NCBI RefSeq assembly: GCF_039544205.1 | Contig: NZ_BAABLF010000013.1 | Location: 1 to 64,000, forward strand | Length of the DNA stretch: 64,000 bases | Direction: 5' to 3' | Origin: Ferrimonas gelatinilytica | GTDB taxonomy: Bacteria; Pseudomonadota; Gammaproteobacteria; Enterobacterales; Shewanellaceae | Part shown: positions 51,963-60,897 of the stretch, piece after piece | How positions within the stretch are numbered: the stretch's first letter is position 1 | Layout of the letters: each line of letters starts with the position of its first letter | Notes under the pieces: generated by a model | Told to the model about the DNA's origin: nothing | Seen by the model: the letters and a program-made list of their open reading frames with translations, nothing else | The model's database searches: none | Translations under genes and position numbers: made by a program

Positions 51963-53273
51963 ATGGATATTTACGCCCAACACCGTCGTCGCCTTATGGA
52001 TCAATTGCCTGAGGGGGCGGTCGCCCTGATCTACGCCGGGGCGGAGTGCACCCGCTCCAACGACACCGAGTACCGTTTCCGCCAGGACAGTGATTTTTTC
52101 TACCTGACTGGCTTCAATGAGCCCGACGCGGTACTGATACTGCGTCCGGGACAGGTGCCGGAGACGGCGATCTTCGTTCGTCCCAAAGATCCCCTGATGG
52201 AGACCTGGCACGGTCGCCGTCTGGGGGCCGAGGCCGCCCCGAAAGCCCTGCGCGTGGAGGAGGCCTACCCGCTGTCGGCGCTGGATGAGGTACTGCCCCG
52301 GCTGGTCAGCGGTGCCCAGGTGCTCGCTTACCGTCCGGGCCAGAGCGAGCGTGAAGACAGCCTGGTGTCCAAACTGCTGCAGCAGCTGCGTAACGGTCTG
52401 CGCCAGGGGCTGAATGCGCCGGTGAGCATGCAGGATCTGCGTCTGCCCCTGCACGAGATGCGTCTGCACAAGAGCGATGCGGAGTTGGCTATCATGGCCC
52501 GCGCCGGTGAGATCAGTGCCCGAGCCCACTGCCGGGCGATGCGCGCGGCCCGCCCCGGTGCGTTTGAATACCAGCTGGAGGCGGAGATCGCCCACGAATG
52601 CGCCATGGCCGGAGCGGTGGATATGGCCTACGGCACCATCGTCGGTGGCGGCGACAACGCCTGCATCCTTCACTACACCGAGAACCGTGACCCGCTCAAA
52701 GCCGGTGACCTGGTGCTGATCGACGCCGGTTGTGAACTGGAGGGCTACGCCGCCGACATCACCCGCACCTTCCCGGTCAGCGGCCGATTCAGCCCTGAGC
52801 AGAAGGCGCTGTACGAGCTGGTGCTGGAGGCGGAGAAGAGCGCCATCGCCATGCTGGCCCCGGGGGTTTCCATCAAGGACGCCAATGACAAGGTGCTGCA
52901 GATCCTGGTCTCCGGACTGGTACGCCTTGGGATCCTCGAGGGTGAGGTGGACGCCCTGATCGCCGAGCAGGCCTACAAACCTTTCTTTATGCATGGCCTG
53001 GGCCACTGGCTGGGGCTGGATGTGCACGATGTGGGGGATTACCACCATGCCGATCGCCGTCGTCCCCTGGCCCCGGGTATGGTGCTGACCATCGAGCCGG
53101 GCCTCTACATCGCACCGGATGCCGACGTTGATGCCAAGTGGCGGGGGATCGGGATCCGTATCGAGGACAACGTGGTGATCACCGCTGAGGGGCACCGGGT
53201 GCTGACCGACGGGGTGCCCAAGGAGATCGCGGATATCGAGGCCCTAATGGCCGGGGATCGCGAGGCGGCATGA
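51963..53273 (+). CDS. pepP: Xaa-Pro aminopeptidase
   Basis: PepP removes an N-terminal residue that precedes proline, using two manganese ions (M24 pita-bread fold). The 436 residues compare with 441 in E. coli. The metal ligands are visible in order: IDAGCELEGYAADITRTFP (two Asp), MHGLGHWLGLDVHD (His), LTIEPGLY (Glu) and GIRIEDNVV (Glu). Start ATG 51963 has AAGGAG. The stop overlaps the ubiH start as ATGA, so the two are translationally coupled. Confidence 0.96.
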   Translation: MDIYAQHRRRLMDQLPEGAVALIYAGAECTRSNDTEYRFRQDSDFFYLTGFNEPDAVLILRPGQVPETAIFVRPKDPLMETWHGRRLGAEAAPKALRVEEAYPLSALDEVLPRLVSGAQVLAYRPGQSEREDSLVSKLLQQLRNGLRQGLNAPVSMQDLRLPLHEMRLHKSDAELAIMARAGEISARAHCRAMRAARPGAFEYQLEAEIAHECAMAGAVDMAYGTIVGGGDNACILHYTENRDPLKAGDLVLIDAGCELEGYAADITRTFPVSGRFSPEQKALYELVLEAEKSAIAMLAPGVSIKDANDKVLQILVSGLVRLGILEGEVDALIAEQAYKPFFMHGLGHWLGLDVHDVGDYHHADRRRPLAPGMVLTIEPGLYIAPDADVDAKWRGIGIRIEDNVVITAEGHRVLTDGVPKEIADIEALMAGDREAA

Positions 53274-54460
53274 GTCAGCGTTTCGATATCGCCATCGTCG
53301 GTGGTGCCATGGCCGGTGCCACCCTGGCGCTGGCGCTGTCGGCCCAGCGTCGCCCGGATGGCGGCCGCTGGCGCATCGCCCTGATCGAGTCACAGCCTCC
53401 CGGTAACGGGGATCACCCCGGCTTCGACAGCCGCGCTATTGCCCTGGCGCAAGGCTCGGTTCGGCGACTGGCCCAACTGGGGCTCTGGCCGGCACTGGCG
53501 GCCCACGCCGCTCCCATCGAATCGATCCAGGTCTCGGACCGGGGCCACTTTGGTGGCCTCACCCTCGATGCGTCCGAGTACCAGGTGGATGCCCTTGGGC
53601 AGGTGGTGGAGCTGGAGCGGGTCGGGCCGGTGCTGTGGCAGCGGCTGGCGCAGAGTTCGGTGCACTGCTTCTGTCCGGACCGGGTCGCCACCCAAGATCA
53701 GCAGTCCGACCACGTGGCGCTGACCCTGGACTCCGGTGTCGTCATTAAGGCGGCACTGGTGGTGGGGGCCGACGGAACCCAATCCGCTGTCCGCCGGGCA
53801 GTGGGTATACCGATGTCGCGGCAGGATTATGACCAGACGGCGGTGATCGCCAACATTCAGACCGAACAACACGGCACGGTGGCCTTCGAACGCTTCACCC
53901 CGGAGGGGCCTTTGGCGCTCCTGCCGATGTGCGAGGGGCGATATTCACTGGTGTGGGTGCAATCACCCGCAGAGGCAGAGCGTCGGCTCCAGCTCGATGA
54001 GGCGGCGTTTGCCACCGAACTTCAGCAGGCCTTTGGCTACCGCTTGGGGCACATTGAGCGGGTGGGGCAGCGCGCGCACTACCCGCTGGCGCTGTGCCAG
54101 GCCGAGTCGGTGCGTCACCATCGCTGCGTGCTGGTGGGGAACGCGGCGCAGACTCTGCATCCCATTGCCGGACAGGGCTTCAATCTGGGCCTGCGGGATG
54201 TGGATACCCTGGCGGCCCTGCTGTCGCAGGCGCTGCAGGAGGGGGCCGATCCCGGCGCCTTCGTCCTGCTTCAGGCCTATGAGCAAGCGCGCGAAGCGGA
54301 CCGAGGTCGGACGATGAACGGCACCGACGCTCTGGTGCGCCTCTTCTCCAACGCGTCACGGATGATGGCCCTGGGTCGCAACAGCGGCCTGCTGGCGATG
54401 AACCTGTTGCCTGGCCTGAAGCACGCGCTGGCCCATCAGGCGATGGGCTGGCGCGACTGA
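53270..54460 (+). CDS. ubiH: 2-octaprenyl-6-methoxyphenol hydroxylase
   Basis: An FAD monooxygenase of ubiquinone synthesis (C4-type hydroxylation). The N-terminal dinucleotide-binding turn reads IVGGAMAGATLALAL; the usual middle Gly of GxGxxG is Ala here. The second FAD motif is VGNAAQTLHPIAGQGFNLGLRD. VVGADGTQSAVRRAVGI is the third. Length 396 is close to E. coli UbiH (392). It overlaps pepP by four bases and is followed after 91 bases by ubiI, as in E. coli. Confidence 0.94.
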   Translation: MSQRFDIAIVGGAMAGATLALALSAQRRPDGGRWRIALIESQPPGNGDHPGFDSRAIALAQGSVRRLAQLGLWPALAAHAAPIESIQVSDRGHFGGLTLDASEYQVDALGQVVELERVGPVLWQRLAQSSVHCFCPDRVATQDQQSDHVALTLDSGVVIKAALVVGADGTQSAVRRAVGIPMSRQDYDQTAVIANIQTEQHGTVAFERFTPEGPLALLPMCEGRYSLVWVQSPAEAERRLQLDEAAFATELQQAFGYRLGHIERVGQRAHYPLALCQAESVRHHRCVLVGNAAQTLHPIAGQGFNLGLRDVDTLAALLSQALQEGADPGAFVLLQAYEQAREADRGRTMNGTDALVRLFSNASRMMALGRNSGLLAMNLLPGLKHALAHQAMGWRD

Positions 54461-54551
54461 GGGGGTTGCCCTTCCCAGTTCCTAATTAACACCTTAATCG
54501 CCCGGCAGCCGGGCCCGGAGTCACCGGGTCTTGCGGGCAGGAAGAACAGAG

Positions 54552-55739
54552 ATGATCCAAACCCACTCTTTTGATATCGCCGTTGTTGGCGGTGGTATGG
54601 TCGGCATGGCCACCGCCCTGGGACTGGCCGAAGCCGGCTACCAGGTGGCGGTGATCGAGCGGGCCGAGCCGCAACCGGTGAGCGGGGATCCCCGCCTGCG
54701 GGTCAGCGCCATCAACCGTGCCAGTCAGCGCTGGCTTGAGTCACTCGGGGTCTGGGCCCGGCTGGATCCGGCCCGACTCTCCCCCTACGACGCCATGGCG
54801 GTGTGGGACAAGGACAGCATCGGCAAGATTGGCTTCGATGCCGACTCGCTGCAGGAGCCGGATCTGGGCCATATCGTCGAAAATGACGCCCTGGCCTACG
54901 CCCTCTGGCAGCAGAGTCTTGGGCAGGAGCGGATCCGTCGCTTTATCGGCACCCCGGAGCGTTGGGCCCAGGGGGAGCGGGAAGCCTGGCTGACCCTGGA
55001 CAGCGGCGATATGATCACCGCCCGACTGCTGCTGGCCGCGGACGGAGCCAATTCCTGGCTGCGTCAGCAGGCGCAGATCCCCCTCACTTTCCGTGACTAT
55101 GGCCATCATGCCCTGGTGGCAACCATCGAATGTCAGCAACCGCACCAGCGTATTGCCCGCCAGGTGTTCCTGCCGGATGGCCCCTTGGCGCTGCTGCCGC
55201 TGGCGGATCCCCACCGCTGCTCCATCGTCTGGTCACAAGCGCCGGATCAGGCGGCTGAACGGGCTCAAATGGCTCCGGACGCCTTTGGGCAGGCGCTGAC
55301 GGTGGCCAGTGACGCGCGGCTCGGTGCCCTCTCACTGGTTTCGGAGCGAGCGATGTTCCCCTTGACCATGCGTTACGCTCAGGACTTTGTCCGGCCGCGC
55401 CTGGCGCTGCTGGGGGATGCGGCTCACACCATCCATCCGCTGGCGGGGCAGGGGGTGAACCTGGGACTGGGGGACGGCCTCAAGCTGGTGGAGACGCTCT
55501 CGGCGGTGCGCGGCAGCGATTGGGATATCGGCGATGAGCGGCTGTTGCAGCGCTATGGCCGCGCCCGCAAGGCAGCCGCTCAGGAGATGCTGGCGGCGAT
55601 GGAGGGGCTGCGTTGGCTCTTTGCCGGCTCGCACCCGCTGAAGAAGGGGTTGCGGGACCTGGGTCTTAACTTGGTCGACCGGGCGGGGCCAGTGAAAAAC
55701 CAGCTGCTTAAAAAGGCCCTGGGCCTCGACGCTCGCTAA
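54552..55739 (+). CDS. ubiI: 2-octaprenylphenol hydroxylase (VisC type)
   Basis: A second FAD monooxygenase of ubiquinone synthesis (C5 hydroxylation). The dinucleotide motif is VVGGGMVGMATALGL and the second motif is LLGDAAHTIHPLAGQGVNLGLGD (quoted in parts). Length 395 (E. coli UbiI 400). Start ATG 54552 has AGGAAG upstream. It is the last gene of the ygfB-pepP-ubiH-ubiI run, and a terminator follows. Confidence 0.94.
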   Translation: MIQTHSFDIAVVGGGMVGMATALGLAEAGYQVAVIERAEPQPVSGDPRLRVSAINRASQRWLESLGVWARLDPARLSPYDAMAVWDKDSIGKIGFDADSLQEPDLGHIVENDALAYALWQQSLGQERIRRFIGTPERWAQGEREAWLTLDSGDMITARLLLAADGANSWLRQQAQIPLTFRDYGHHALVATIECQQPHQRIARQVFLPDGPLALLPLADPHRCSIVWSQAPDQAAERAQMAPDAFGQALTVASDARLGALSLVSERAMFPLTMRYAQDFVRPRLALLGDAAHTIHPLAGQGVNLGLGDGLKLVETLSAVRGSDWDIGDERLLQRYGRARKAAAQEMLAAMEGLRWLFAGSHPLKKGLRDLGLNLVDRAGPVKNQLLKKALGLDAR

Positions 55740-55755
55740 GCGGCGCCTTTGTCAT

Positions 55756-55784
55756 CCGGGCCGCTTCAACGGCCCGGCTTTTCT
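55756..55784 (+). terminator. Intrinsic terminator after ubiI
   Basis: An 8-bp stem, CCGGGCCG (55756-55763) with CGGCCCGG (55770-55777), has a six-base loop followed by CTTTTCT. Confidence 0.85.
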
Positions 55785-55785
55785 C

Positions 55786-56129
55786 CCTCAATCCCTAAGC
55801 CCTATTGCTCGACCCGTGCTCGACGCACCCTCTTATATCCCTCCCTAGTTCCCATTTCCCAGTTCTTGAGTTCCCCTTTTGGCATACGGAGATGCACACC
55901 TAAGACGCTGCTCCCCGCGACCGGTACGCCCCCAATTTTCCCTTCCATCAGCTTCCATCGGCGCCGTCGTGGCAAATCTGGTAGACAGGGAAGCCTCCGG
56001 GCTGTGATCTCGGTGGTATACATGGAGAGTGTGACCGGTATAATGCGGCGCAATTGCACGATGTGAGCCGCGTCCCAACTCGCTGGCGGGTTGTGATCGT
56101 TGCTGCTTTGACCTCTCTAGGGATTTGAT
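55786..56129 (+). promoter_or_regulatory. gcvT upstream region with putative -10 element
   Basis: 344 bases before gcvT. A perfect TATAAT lies at 56039-56044; the -35 hexamer is weak, so activator help is likely (in E. coli GcvA/GcvR act here). Remnants of CTAGTTCC-type repeat are at about 55845-55875. No glycine riboswitch core was recognised. Confidence 0.45.
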
Positions 56130-57224
56130 ATGGCAAGCAAGACAGTTCTGTTTGAAAAACATCAGGAAGCCGGTGCCAAACTGGTTGATTTTCACGGCTG
56201 GGAGATGCCCCTGCACTACGGCTCACAGGTGGAGGAACACCACCAGGTGCGCCAGGACGCAGGCATGTTCGATGTCTCTCACATGACCGTGGTGGATGTG
56301 GAGGGCGCGCAAGCCCAACCCTTCCTGCGCCGCTTGCTGGCCAACGACGTGGCTAAGCTGACCCTGCCGGGCAAGGCCCTCTACGGTGGGATGCTCAACG
56401 AACAGGGTGGGGTGATCGACGACCTCATTACCTACTACCTTTCCGATACTGCCTACCGCCTGGTGGTCAACTCTGCGACCCGGGTGAAAGACCTCGAATG
56501 GATGGGGCGTCAGGCCGCCGGCTTCGACGTAACCCTGACCGAGCGCCCGGAGCTGGCGATGATCGCGGTCCAGGGCCCCAACGCCAAGACCAAGGCCGCG
56601 CAGGTCTTCACCGCCGAGCAAAATACCGCTGTCGAGGGGATGAAGCCCTTCTTTGGTGTGCAGGCGGGGGATCTCTTTATCGCCACCACCGGCTACACCG
56701 GCGAAGCCGGCTACGAAATCGTGGTGCCGCAGGAGCAGGCACCGGCCCTGTGGCAAGCCCTGCTGGAGGCGGGCGTAAAGCCGGCTGGCCTCGGCGCCCG
56801 GGACACCCTGCGCCTGGAAGCGGGCATGAATCTTTATGGCCAGGACATGGATGAGTCCGTTAATCCGCTGGCGGCCAACATGGGCTGGACCATCGCCTGG
56901 GAGCCGAGCGATCGCGATTTCATCGGCCGCGAGGCCTTGGCGCAGATCAAGGCCGAGGGCACCGATAAGCTGGTGGGCCTGGTGATGACTGATAAAGGGG
57001 TGCTGCGTGCCGGCCTGTCGGTGTTCTTTACCGATGCCGAGGGCAACGAGCAGCAGGGGGTGATCACCTCCGGCACCTTCTCACCGACCCTGGGTCATGC
57101 CATTGCCATGGCGCGGGTACCTAAAGGGATCGGTGAACAAGCAGAAGTGGAATTACGTAAGAAGCGCGTGGCGGTACAGGTCGTGAAGCCCTGTTTCGTC
57201 CGCAACGGCCAGAAAGCCTTCTAA
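56130..57224 (+). CDS. gcvT: Glycine cleavage system aminomethyltransferase (T protein)
   Basis: Transfers the methylene group from the lipoyl-bound aminomethyl of H protein to tetrahydrofolate, releasing ammonia. The 364 residues equal E. coli GcvT. Conserved parts include LVDFHGWEMPLHYGSQ, VSHMTVVDVEG, TGYTGEAGYEI and LGARDTLRLEAGMNLYG, which carry folate-binding residues. Start ATG 56130 with AGGGA upstream. First gene of gcvTHP, 17 bases before gcvH. Confidence 0.97.
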   Translation: MASKTVLFEKHQEAGAKLVDFHGWEMPLHYGSQVEEHHQVRQDAGMFDVSHMTVVDVEGAQAQPFLRRLLANDVAKLTLPGKALYGGMLNEQGGVIDDLITYYLSDTAYRLVVNSATRVKDLEWMGRQAAGFDVTLTERPELAMIAVQGPNAKTKAAQVFTAEQNTAVEGMKPFFGVQAGDLFIATTGYTGEAGYEIVVPQEQAPALWQALLEAGVKPAGLGARDTLRLEAGMNLYGQDMDESVNPLAANMGWTIAWEPSDRDFIGREALAQIKAEGTDKLVGLVMTDKGVLRAGLSVFFTDAEGNEQQGVITSGTFSPTLGHAIAMARVPKGIGEQAEVELRKKRVAVQVVKPCFVRNGQKAF

Positions 57225-57241
57225 TTAAGGGGTAGCAAGTT

Positions 57242-57631
57242 ATGAGCAACATTCCATCCGAACTGAAATTCGCCTCGACCCACGAGTGGGTTCGCCCTGA
57301 AGGCGACGGCGTTTACACCATCGGGATCTCCGCCCACGCCCAGGAGCTGCTGGGTGACATGGTGTTTGTTGAGCTGCCCGAGGTGGGTGACACCGTGAAC
57401 GCCGGTGACGACTGCGCCGTGGCGGAGTCCGTCAAGGCAGCGTCCGATGTCTACGCCCCGCTGACCGGTGAGGTGGTGGCCGTCAACGAGGAGCTGGAAG
57501 ACTCCCCGGAGCTGGTTAACAGCAACCCCTTCGACGATGGCTGGTTCTTCAAGGTGAAGATCAGCGACGAATCGGAGCTGGATAACCTGCTGGATGCCGA
57601 CGCCTACCTCGCGAGCATCGAAGACGAGTAA
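57242..57631 (+). CDS. gcvH: Glycine cleavage system H protein
   Basis: The lipoyl carrier that shuttles the aminomethyl group among P, T and L proteins. At 129 residues it has standard length, with the lipoylation lysine Lys65 in AESVKAASDVYAP. Start ATG 57242 has AAGGGG upstream. A hairpin with a U-run separates it from gcvP, so gcvT and gcvH may be expressed above gcvP. Confidence 0.97.
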   Translation: MSNIPSELKFASTHEWVRPEGDGVYTIGISAHAQELLGDMVFVELPEVGDTVNAGDDCAVAESVKAASDVYAPLTGEVVAVNEELEDSPELVNSNPFDDGWFFKVKISDESELDNLLDADAYLASIEDE

Positions 57632-57645
57632 GTTTGCTGCCCTGG

Positions 57646-57680
57646 CAAAGCCCCATTTTTCATGGGGCTTTGTGCTTTTA
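57646..57680 (+). terminator. Terminator or attenuator between gcvH and gcvP
   Basis: An 11-bp perfect stem, CAAAGCCCCAT (57646-57656) with ATGGGGCTTTG (57662-57672), has a five-base loop followed by TGCTTTTA. It lies inside the operon and would lower gcvP transcription relative to gcvTH. Confidence 0.75.
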
Positions 57681-57726
57681 TCAGTGGCGGGTACCGCCGC
57701 CGTTGTGCCTGTAAGAGTGAGATGTG

Positions 57727-60600
57727 ATGAACACGTTGCATGCCCTGCTAAACCAAGATGAATTTTTGTCTCGCCACATCGGTCCGGACGAGGCCGAGCG
57801 CAAAGCGATGTTGCACGCCATTGGCGCCGACAGCCTGGAAGACCTGATCAACCAGATCGTGCCCGAAGCGATCCGCAGTGCCGAGCCCCTGGGGCTGGCG
57901 GCCCCGATGTCCGAGGTGGACGCCCTGGCCAAACTGCGCGCCCTGGCTGACCAGAACGAGGTGCGCAAGAGCTACATCGGCATGGGGTACTACCCCACCC
58001 ATGTGCCCCATGTGATCCTGCGTAACGTGCTGGAGAACCCCGGCTGGTACACCGCCTACACCCCCTACCAGCCGGAGATCGCCCAGGGCCGCCTGGAGGC
58101 GATCCTCAACTTCCAGCAGATGACCATGGACCTCACCGGTCTGGACTTGGCCTCCGCCTCCCTGCTGGATGAAGCGACCGCCGCCGCTGAAGCGATGGCG
58201 CTGGCGAAGCGGATGTCCAAGAACAAGAAGTCCGAGCTGTTCTACGTGGCCGATGACGTCTTCCCCCAGACCCTGGATGTGGTGAAGACCCGCGCCGAGC
58301 AGTTGGGTCTCGAGGTGCTGGTGGGCCCCGCCAAAGAAGCAGCCGATCACGACATTTTCGGCGCCCTGCTGCAGTACCCGAACCAGTTGGGCTCCGTCGA
58401 GGATTACCAGACCCTCGCCGAGGCGATCCACGCCAAAAAGGCCCTGGTCTGCGTGGCCTCCGACCTGTTGGCCCTGGTGAAGCTGCAAGCTCCGGCCCAG
58501 TGGGGGGCGGACGTGGTGTTTGGTTCCGCCCAGCGCTTCGGCGTACCCATGGGCTACGGTGGCCCCCACGCCGCCTTCTTCGCGACCCGCGACGCCTTCA
58601 AGCGCTCCATGCCCGGCCGTATCATCGGCGTCTCCAAGGACACCCGGGGCAAGCCGGCACTGCGGATGGCGATGCAGACCCGTGAACAGCATATTCGCCG
58701 TGAGAAAGCCAACTCCAACATCTGTACCGCCCAGGTGCTGCTGGCCAACATGGCCTCCTTCTTTGCCGTTTACCACGGCCCTGAGGGACTCAAGCGTATC
58801 GCCGAGCGCACCCATCGACTCACCTCCATCCTGGCCGCCGGCCTGATGCAGCGTGGGGTGGCAACGGTGAACTCCAGCTGGTTCGATACCCTCACCCTGC
58901 AGGTGTCGGATCGAGACGCCATCCTGGCCCGGGCCGATGCTGCCGGCATCAACCTGCGCACCGATCTGGCGGAGACCCTGGGTGTCAGCCTGGACGAGAC
59001 CACCCGTCCGGAGGACGTGGCCCTGCTGTGGAACGTGCTGCTCGGCGAGGGGCATGGCCTTACCGTGGATGCGGTGGATGAGATGGTGGATACCATCCTG
59101 GATCCCAAGCTGGTGCGCAGCACCCCTATCCTGACCCATGAGGTGTTCAACCGCCATCATTCGGAAACCGAGATGATGCGCTACCTGCGCAAGCTGCAGG
59201 GTAAGGACCTGGCGCTGGATCACTCCATGATCTCCCTGGGCTCCTGCACCATGAAGCTTAATGCCGCGGCGGAGATGATCCCGGTAAGCTGGCCGGAGTT
59301 TGCCAACCTGCACCCCTTCTGCCCCCAGGAGCAGGCCAAGGGCTATCGGGCCCTGGTGAAGACCCTGTCTGACTACCTGCTGGAGATCACCGGCTACGAT
59401 GCCCTCTGCATGCAGCCCAACTCCGGTGCCCAGGGCGAGTACGCCGGCCTGGTGGCGATCAAGAAGTACCAGGAGAGCATCGGTCAGGGCCATCGTGACA
59501 TCTGCCTGATCCCTTCTTCCGCCCACGGCACCAACCCGGCTTCCGCCATGCTGGCCAGCCTCAAGGTGGTGGTGGTGGCATCCAACCGTGACGGCACCGT
59601 GGACATGGACGACCTGCGCGCCAAGGCCGAAGAGCACAGCGAACGGCTCTCCTGCATCATGGTGACCTATCCCTCCACCCACGGGGTGTACGAGGAGCAG
59701 ATCGGCACCATCTGCGATCTCATTCATGAGCATGGCGGCCAGGTCTACATGGATGGCGCCAACATGAATGCCCAGGTAGGGATCACTTCGCCGGGCCTGA
59801 TCGGCTCCGATGTCTCGCACCTCAACCTGCACAAGACCTTCGCCATCCCCCACGGTGGTGGCGGCCCAGGCATGGGCCCCATCGGCGTCAAGGCGCACCT
59901 GGCACCCTTCATGGCGGGTCATGCGGTGGTCAAGACCGGTGACGAGCATCAGAATAACGGTGCCGTCTCTGCGGCCCAGTACGGCAGCGCCTCCATCCTG
60001 CCCATCAGCTGGATGTACATCGTGATGCTGGGGGCCCGTGGCCTCACCGAGTCCACCCAGGTGGCGATGCTCAATGCCAACTACCTGGCCACCGAGCTGG
60101 GCAAGCACTATCCGATCCTCTACACCGGCCGTAACGATCGCATCGCCCACGAGTGCATCATCGATCTGCGTCCCATTAAGGAGGAGACCGGGGTCACCGA
60201 GATGGACGTGGCCAAGCGCCTGATGGACTACGGCTTCCACGCTCCCACCATGAGCTTCCCGGTGGCCGGCACCCTGATGATCGAGCCGACGGAGTCCGAG
60301 GCCAAAGGGGAGTTGGATCGCTTTATCCACGCCATGATCAATATCCGTGAGGAGATCGCCATGGTTGGGCGGGGCGAGTGGCCAGCGGATAACAACCCGC
60401 TGTGCAATGCCCCCCACACCCTGGATGACATCGTGGATCCCGCTTTCGACAGCCGCCCTTACGGCCGTGAGCAGGCGGCGTTCCCGGTGGCGGAGCTGCG
60501 GGACAACAAGTTCTGGCCGACGGTGAATCGCATCGATGATGTGTACGGCGACCGTAACCTCTTCTGTGCCTGTGTCCCCATGGACGCCTACCAGGATTGA
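57727..60600 (+). CDS. gcvP: Glycine dehydrogenase (decarboxylating), P protein
   Basis: The PLP enzyme that decarboxylates glycine and loads the H-protein lipoyl arm. A single-chain type of 957 residues, as in E. coli. The PLP lysine is in HKTFAIPHGGGGPG (about residue 700); the two half-domains are marked by MGYYPTHVPHVILRN and GSCTMKLNAAAEMIP. Start ATG 57727; a GTG one codon earlier is in frame. In most relatives the L protein is encoded elsewhere (lpd). Two terminators follow. Confidence 0.97.
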   Translation: MNTLHALLNQDEFLSRHIGPDEAERKAMLHAIGADSLEDLINQIVPEAIRSAEPLGLAAPMSEVDALAKLRALADQNEVRKSYIGMGYYPTHVPHVILRNVLENPGWYTAYTPYQPEIAQGRLEAILNFQQMTMDLTGLDLASASLLDEATAAAEAMALAKRMSKNKKSELFYVADDVFPQTLDVVKTRAEQLGLEVLVGPAKEAADHDIFGALLQYPNQLGSVEDYQTLAEAIHAKKALVCVASDLLALVKLQAPAQWGADVVFGSAQRFGVPMGYGGPHAAFFATRDAFKRSMPGRIIGVSKDTRGKPALRMAMQTREQHIRREKANSNICTAQVLLANMASFFAVYHGPEGLKRIAERTHRLTSILAAGLMQRGVATVNSSWFDTLTLQVSDRDAILARADAAGINLRTDLAETLGVSLDETTRPEDVALLWNVLLGEGHGLTVDAVDEMVDTILDPKLVRSTPILTHEVFNRHHSETEMMRYLRKLQGKDLALDHSMISLGSCTMKLNAAAEMIPVSWPEFANLHPFCPQEQAKGYRALVKTLSDYLLEITGYDALCMQPNSGAQGEYAGLVAIKKYQESIGQGHRDICLIPSSAHGTNPASAMLASLKVVVVASNRDGTVDMDDLRAKAEEHSERLSCIMVTYPSTHGVYEEQIGTICDLIHEHGGQVYMDGANMNAQVGITSPGLIGSDVSHLNLHKTFAIPHGGGGPGMGPIGVKAHLAPFMAGHAVVKTGDEHQNNGAVSAAQYGSASILPISWMYIVMLGARGLTESTQVAMLNANYLATELGKHYPILYTGRNDRIAHECIIDLRPIKEETGVTEMDVAKRLMDYGFHAPTMSFPVAGTLMIEPTESEAKGELDRFIHAMINIREEIAMVGRGEWPADNNPLCNAPHTLDDIVDPAFDSRPYGREQAAFPVAELRDNKFWPTVNRIDDVYGDRNLFCACVPMDAYQD

Positions 60601-60619
60601 TGGTTTGAGCCGATGAGAG

Positions 60620-60652
60620 TCCCCCGTCCCAGCAGGGCCGGGGGATTTTTTT
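60620..60652 (+). terminator. Intrinsic terminator of gcvP
   Basis: TCCCCCGTCCC (60620-60630) pairs with GGGCCGGGGGA (60635-60645) with one mismatch, then a run of seven T. Confidence 0.88.
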
Positions 60653-60821
60653 CGTTCAGAAGGTTTTGGCGCTTCGACGGACTCGTCCCATGGATGACGC
60701 CTGTGCTGGCTAAACCCTGCGTGTTTATCCCCGGATAGGCTAATCAGAACTGGTTCGTCAGTCAGGCCAACGCCAGATGGGCATGGCCTGACCAACGGCG
60801 TGTTGAGACCCAGATAAAGAC

Positions 60822-60853
60822 AAAAAGCGAGCCCCCTTTGGGGCTCGCTTTTT
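60822..60853. terminator. Bidirectional terminator between gcvP and the CDF gene
   Basis: AAAAAGCGAGCCCC and its exact complement have a four-base loop, with A-run and T-run on the two sides. It serves the minus-strand CDF gene and could also end any transcript coming from the 60660-60820 stretch. Confidence 0.9.
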
Positions 60854-60897
60854 TACGTTGACGGCGGTACAAAAAAAGGGCGCGACCCCGTTGGGGG

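Noticed and set aside
55940..56129. Glycine riboswitch upstream of gcvT
   Set aside because: The conserved core motifs and the tandem aptamer layout could not be found; only a -10 element is visible.
57748..60795. A 1015-codon open frame antisense to gcvP (and an 833-codon one antisense to hrpB at 7354-9855)
   Set aside because: High-GC coding sequences leave long open antisense frames. The translations are His/Gln/Gly/Arg-rich with no family motif, and the sense genes are certain.
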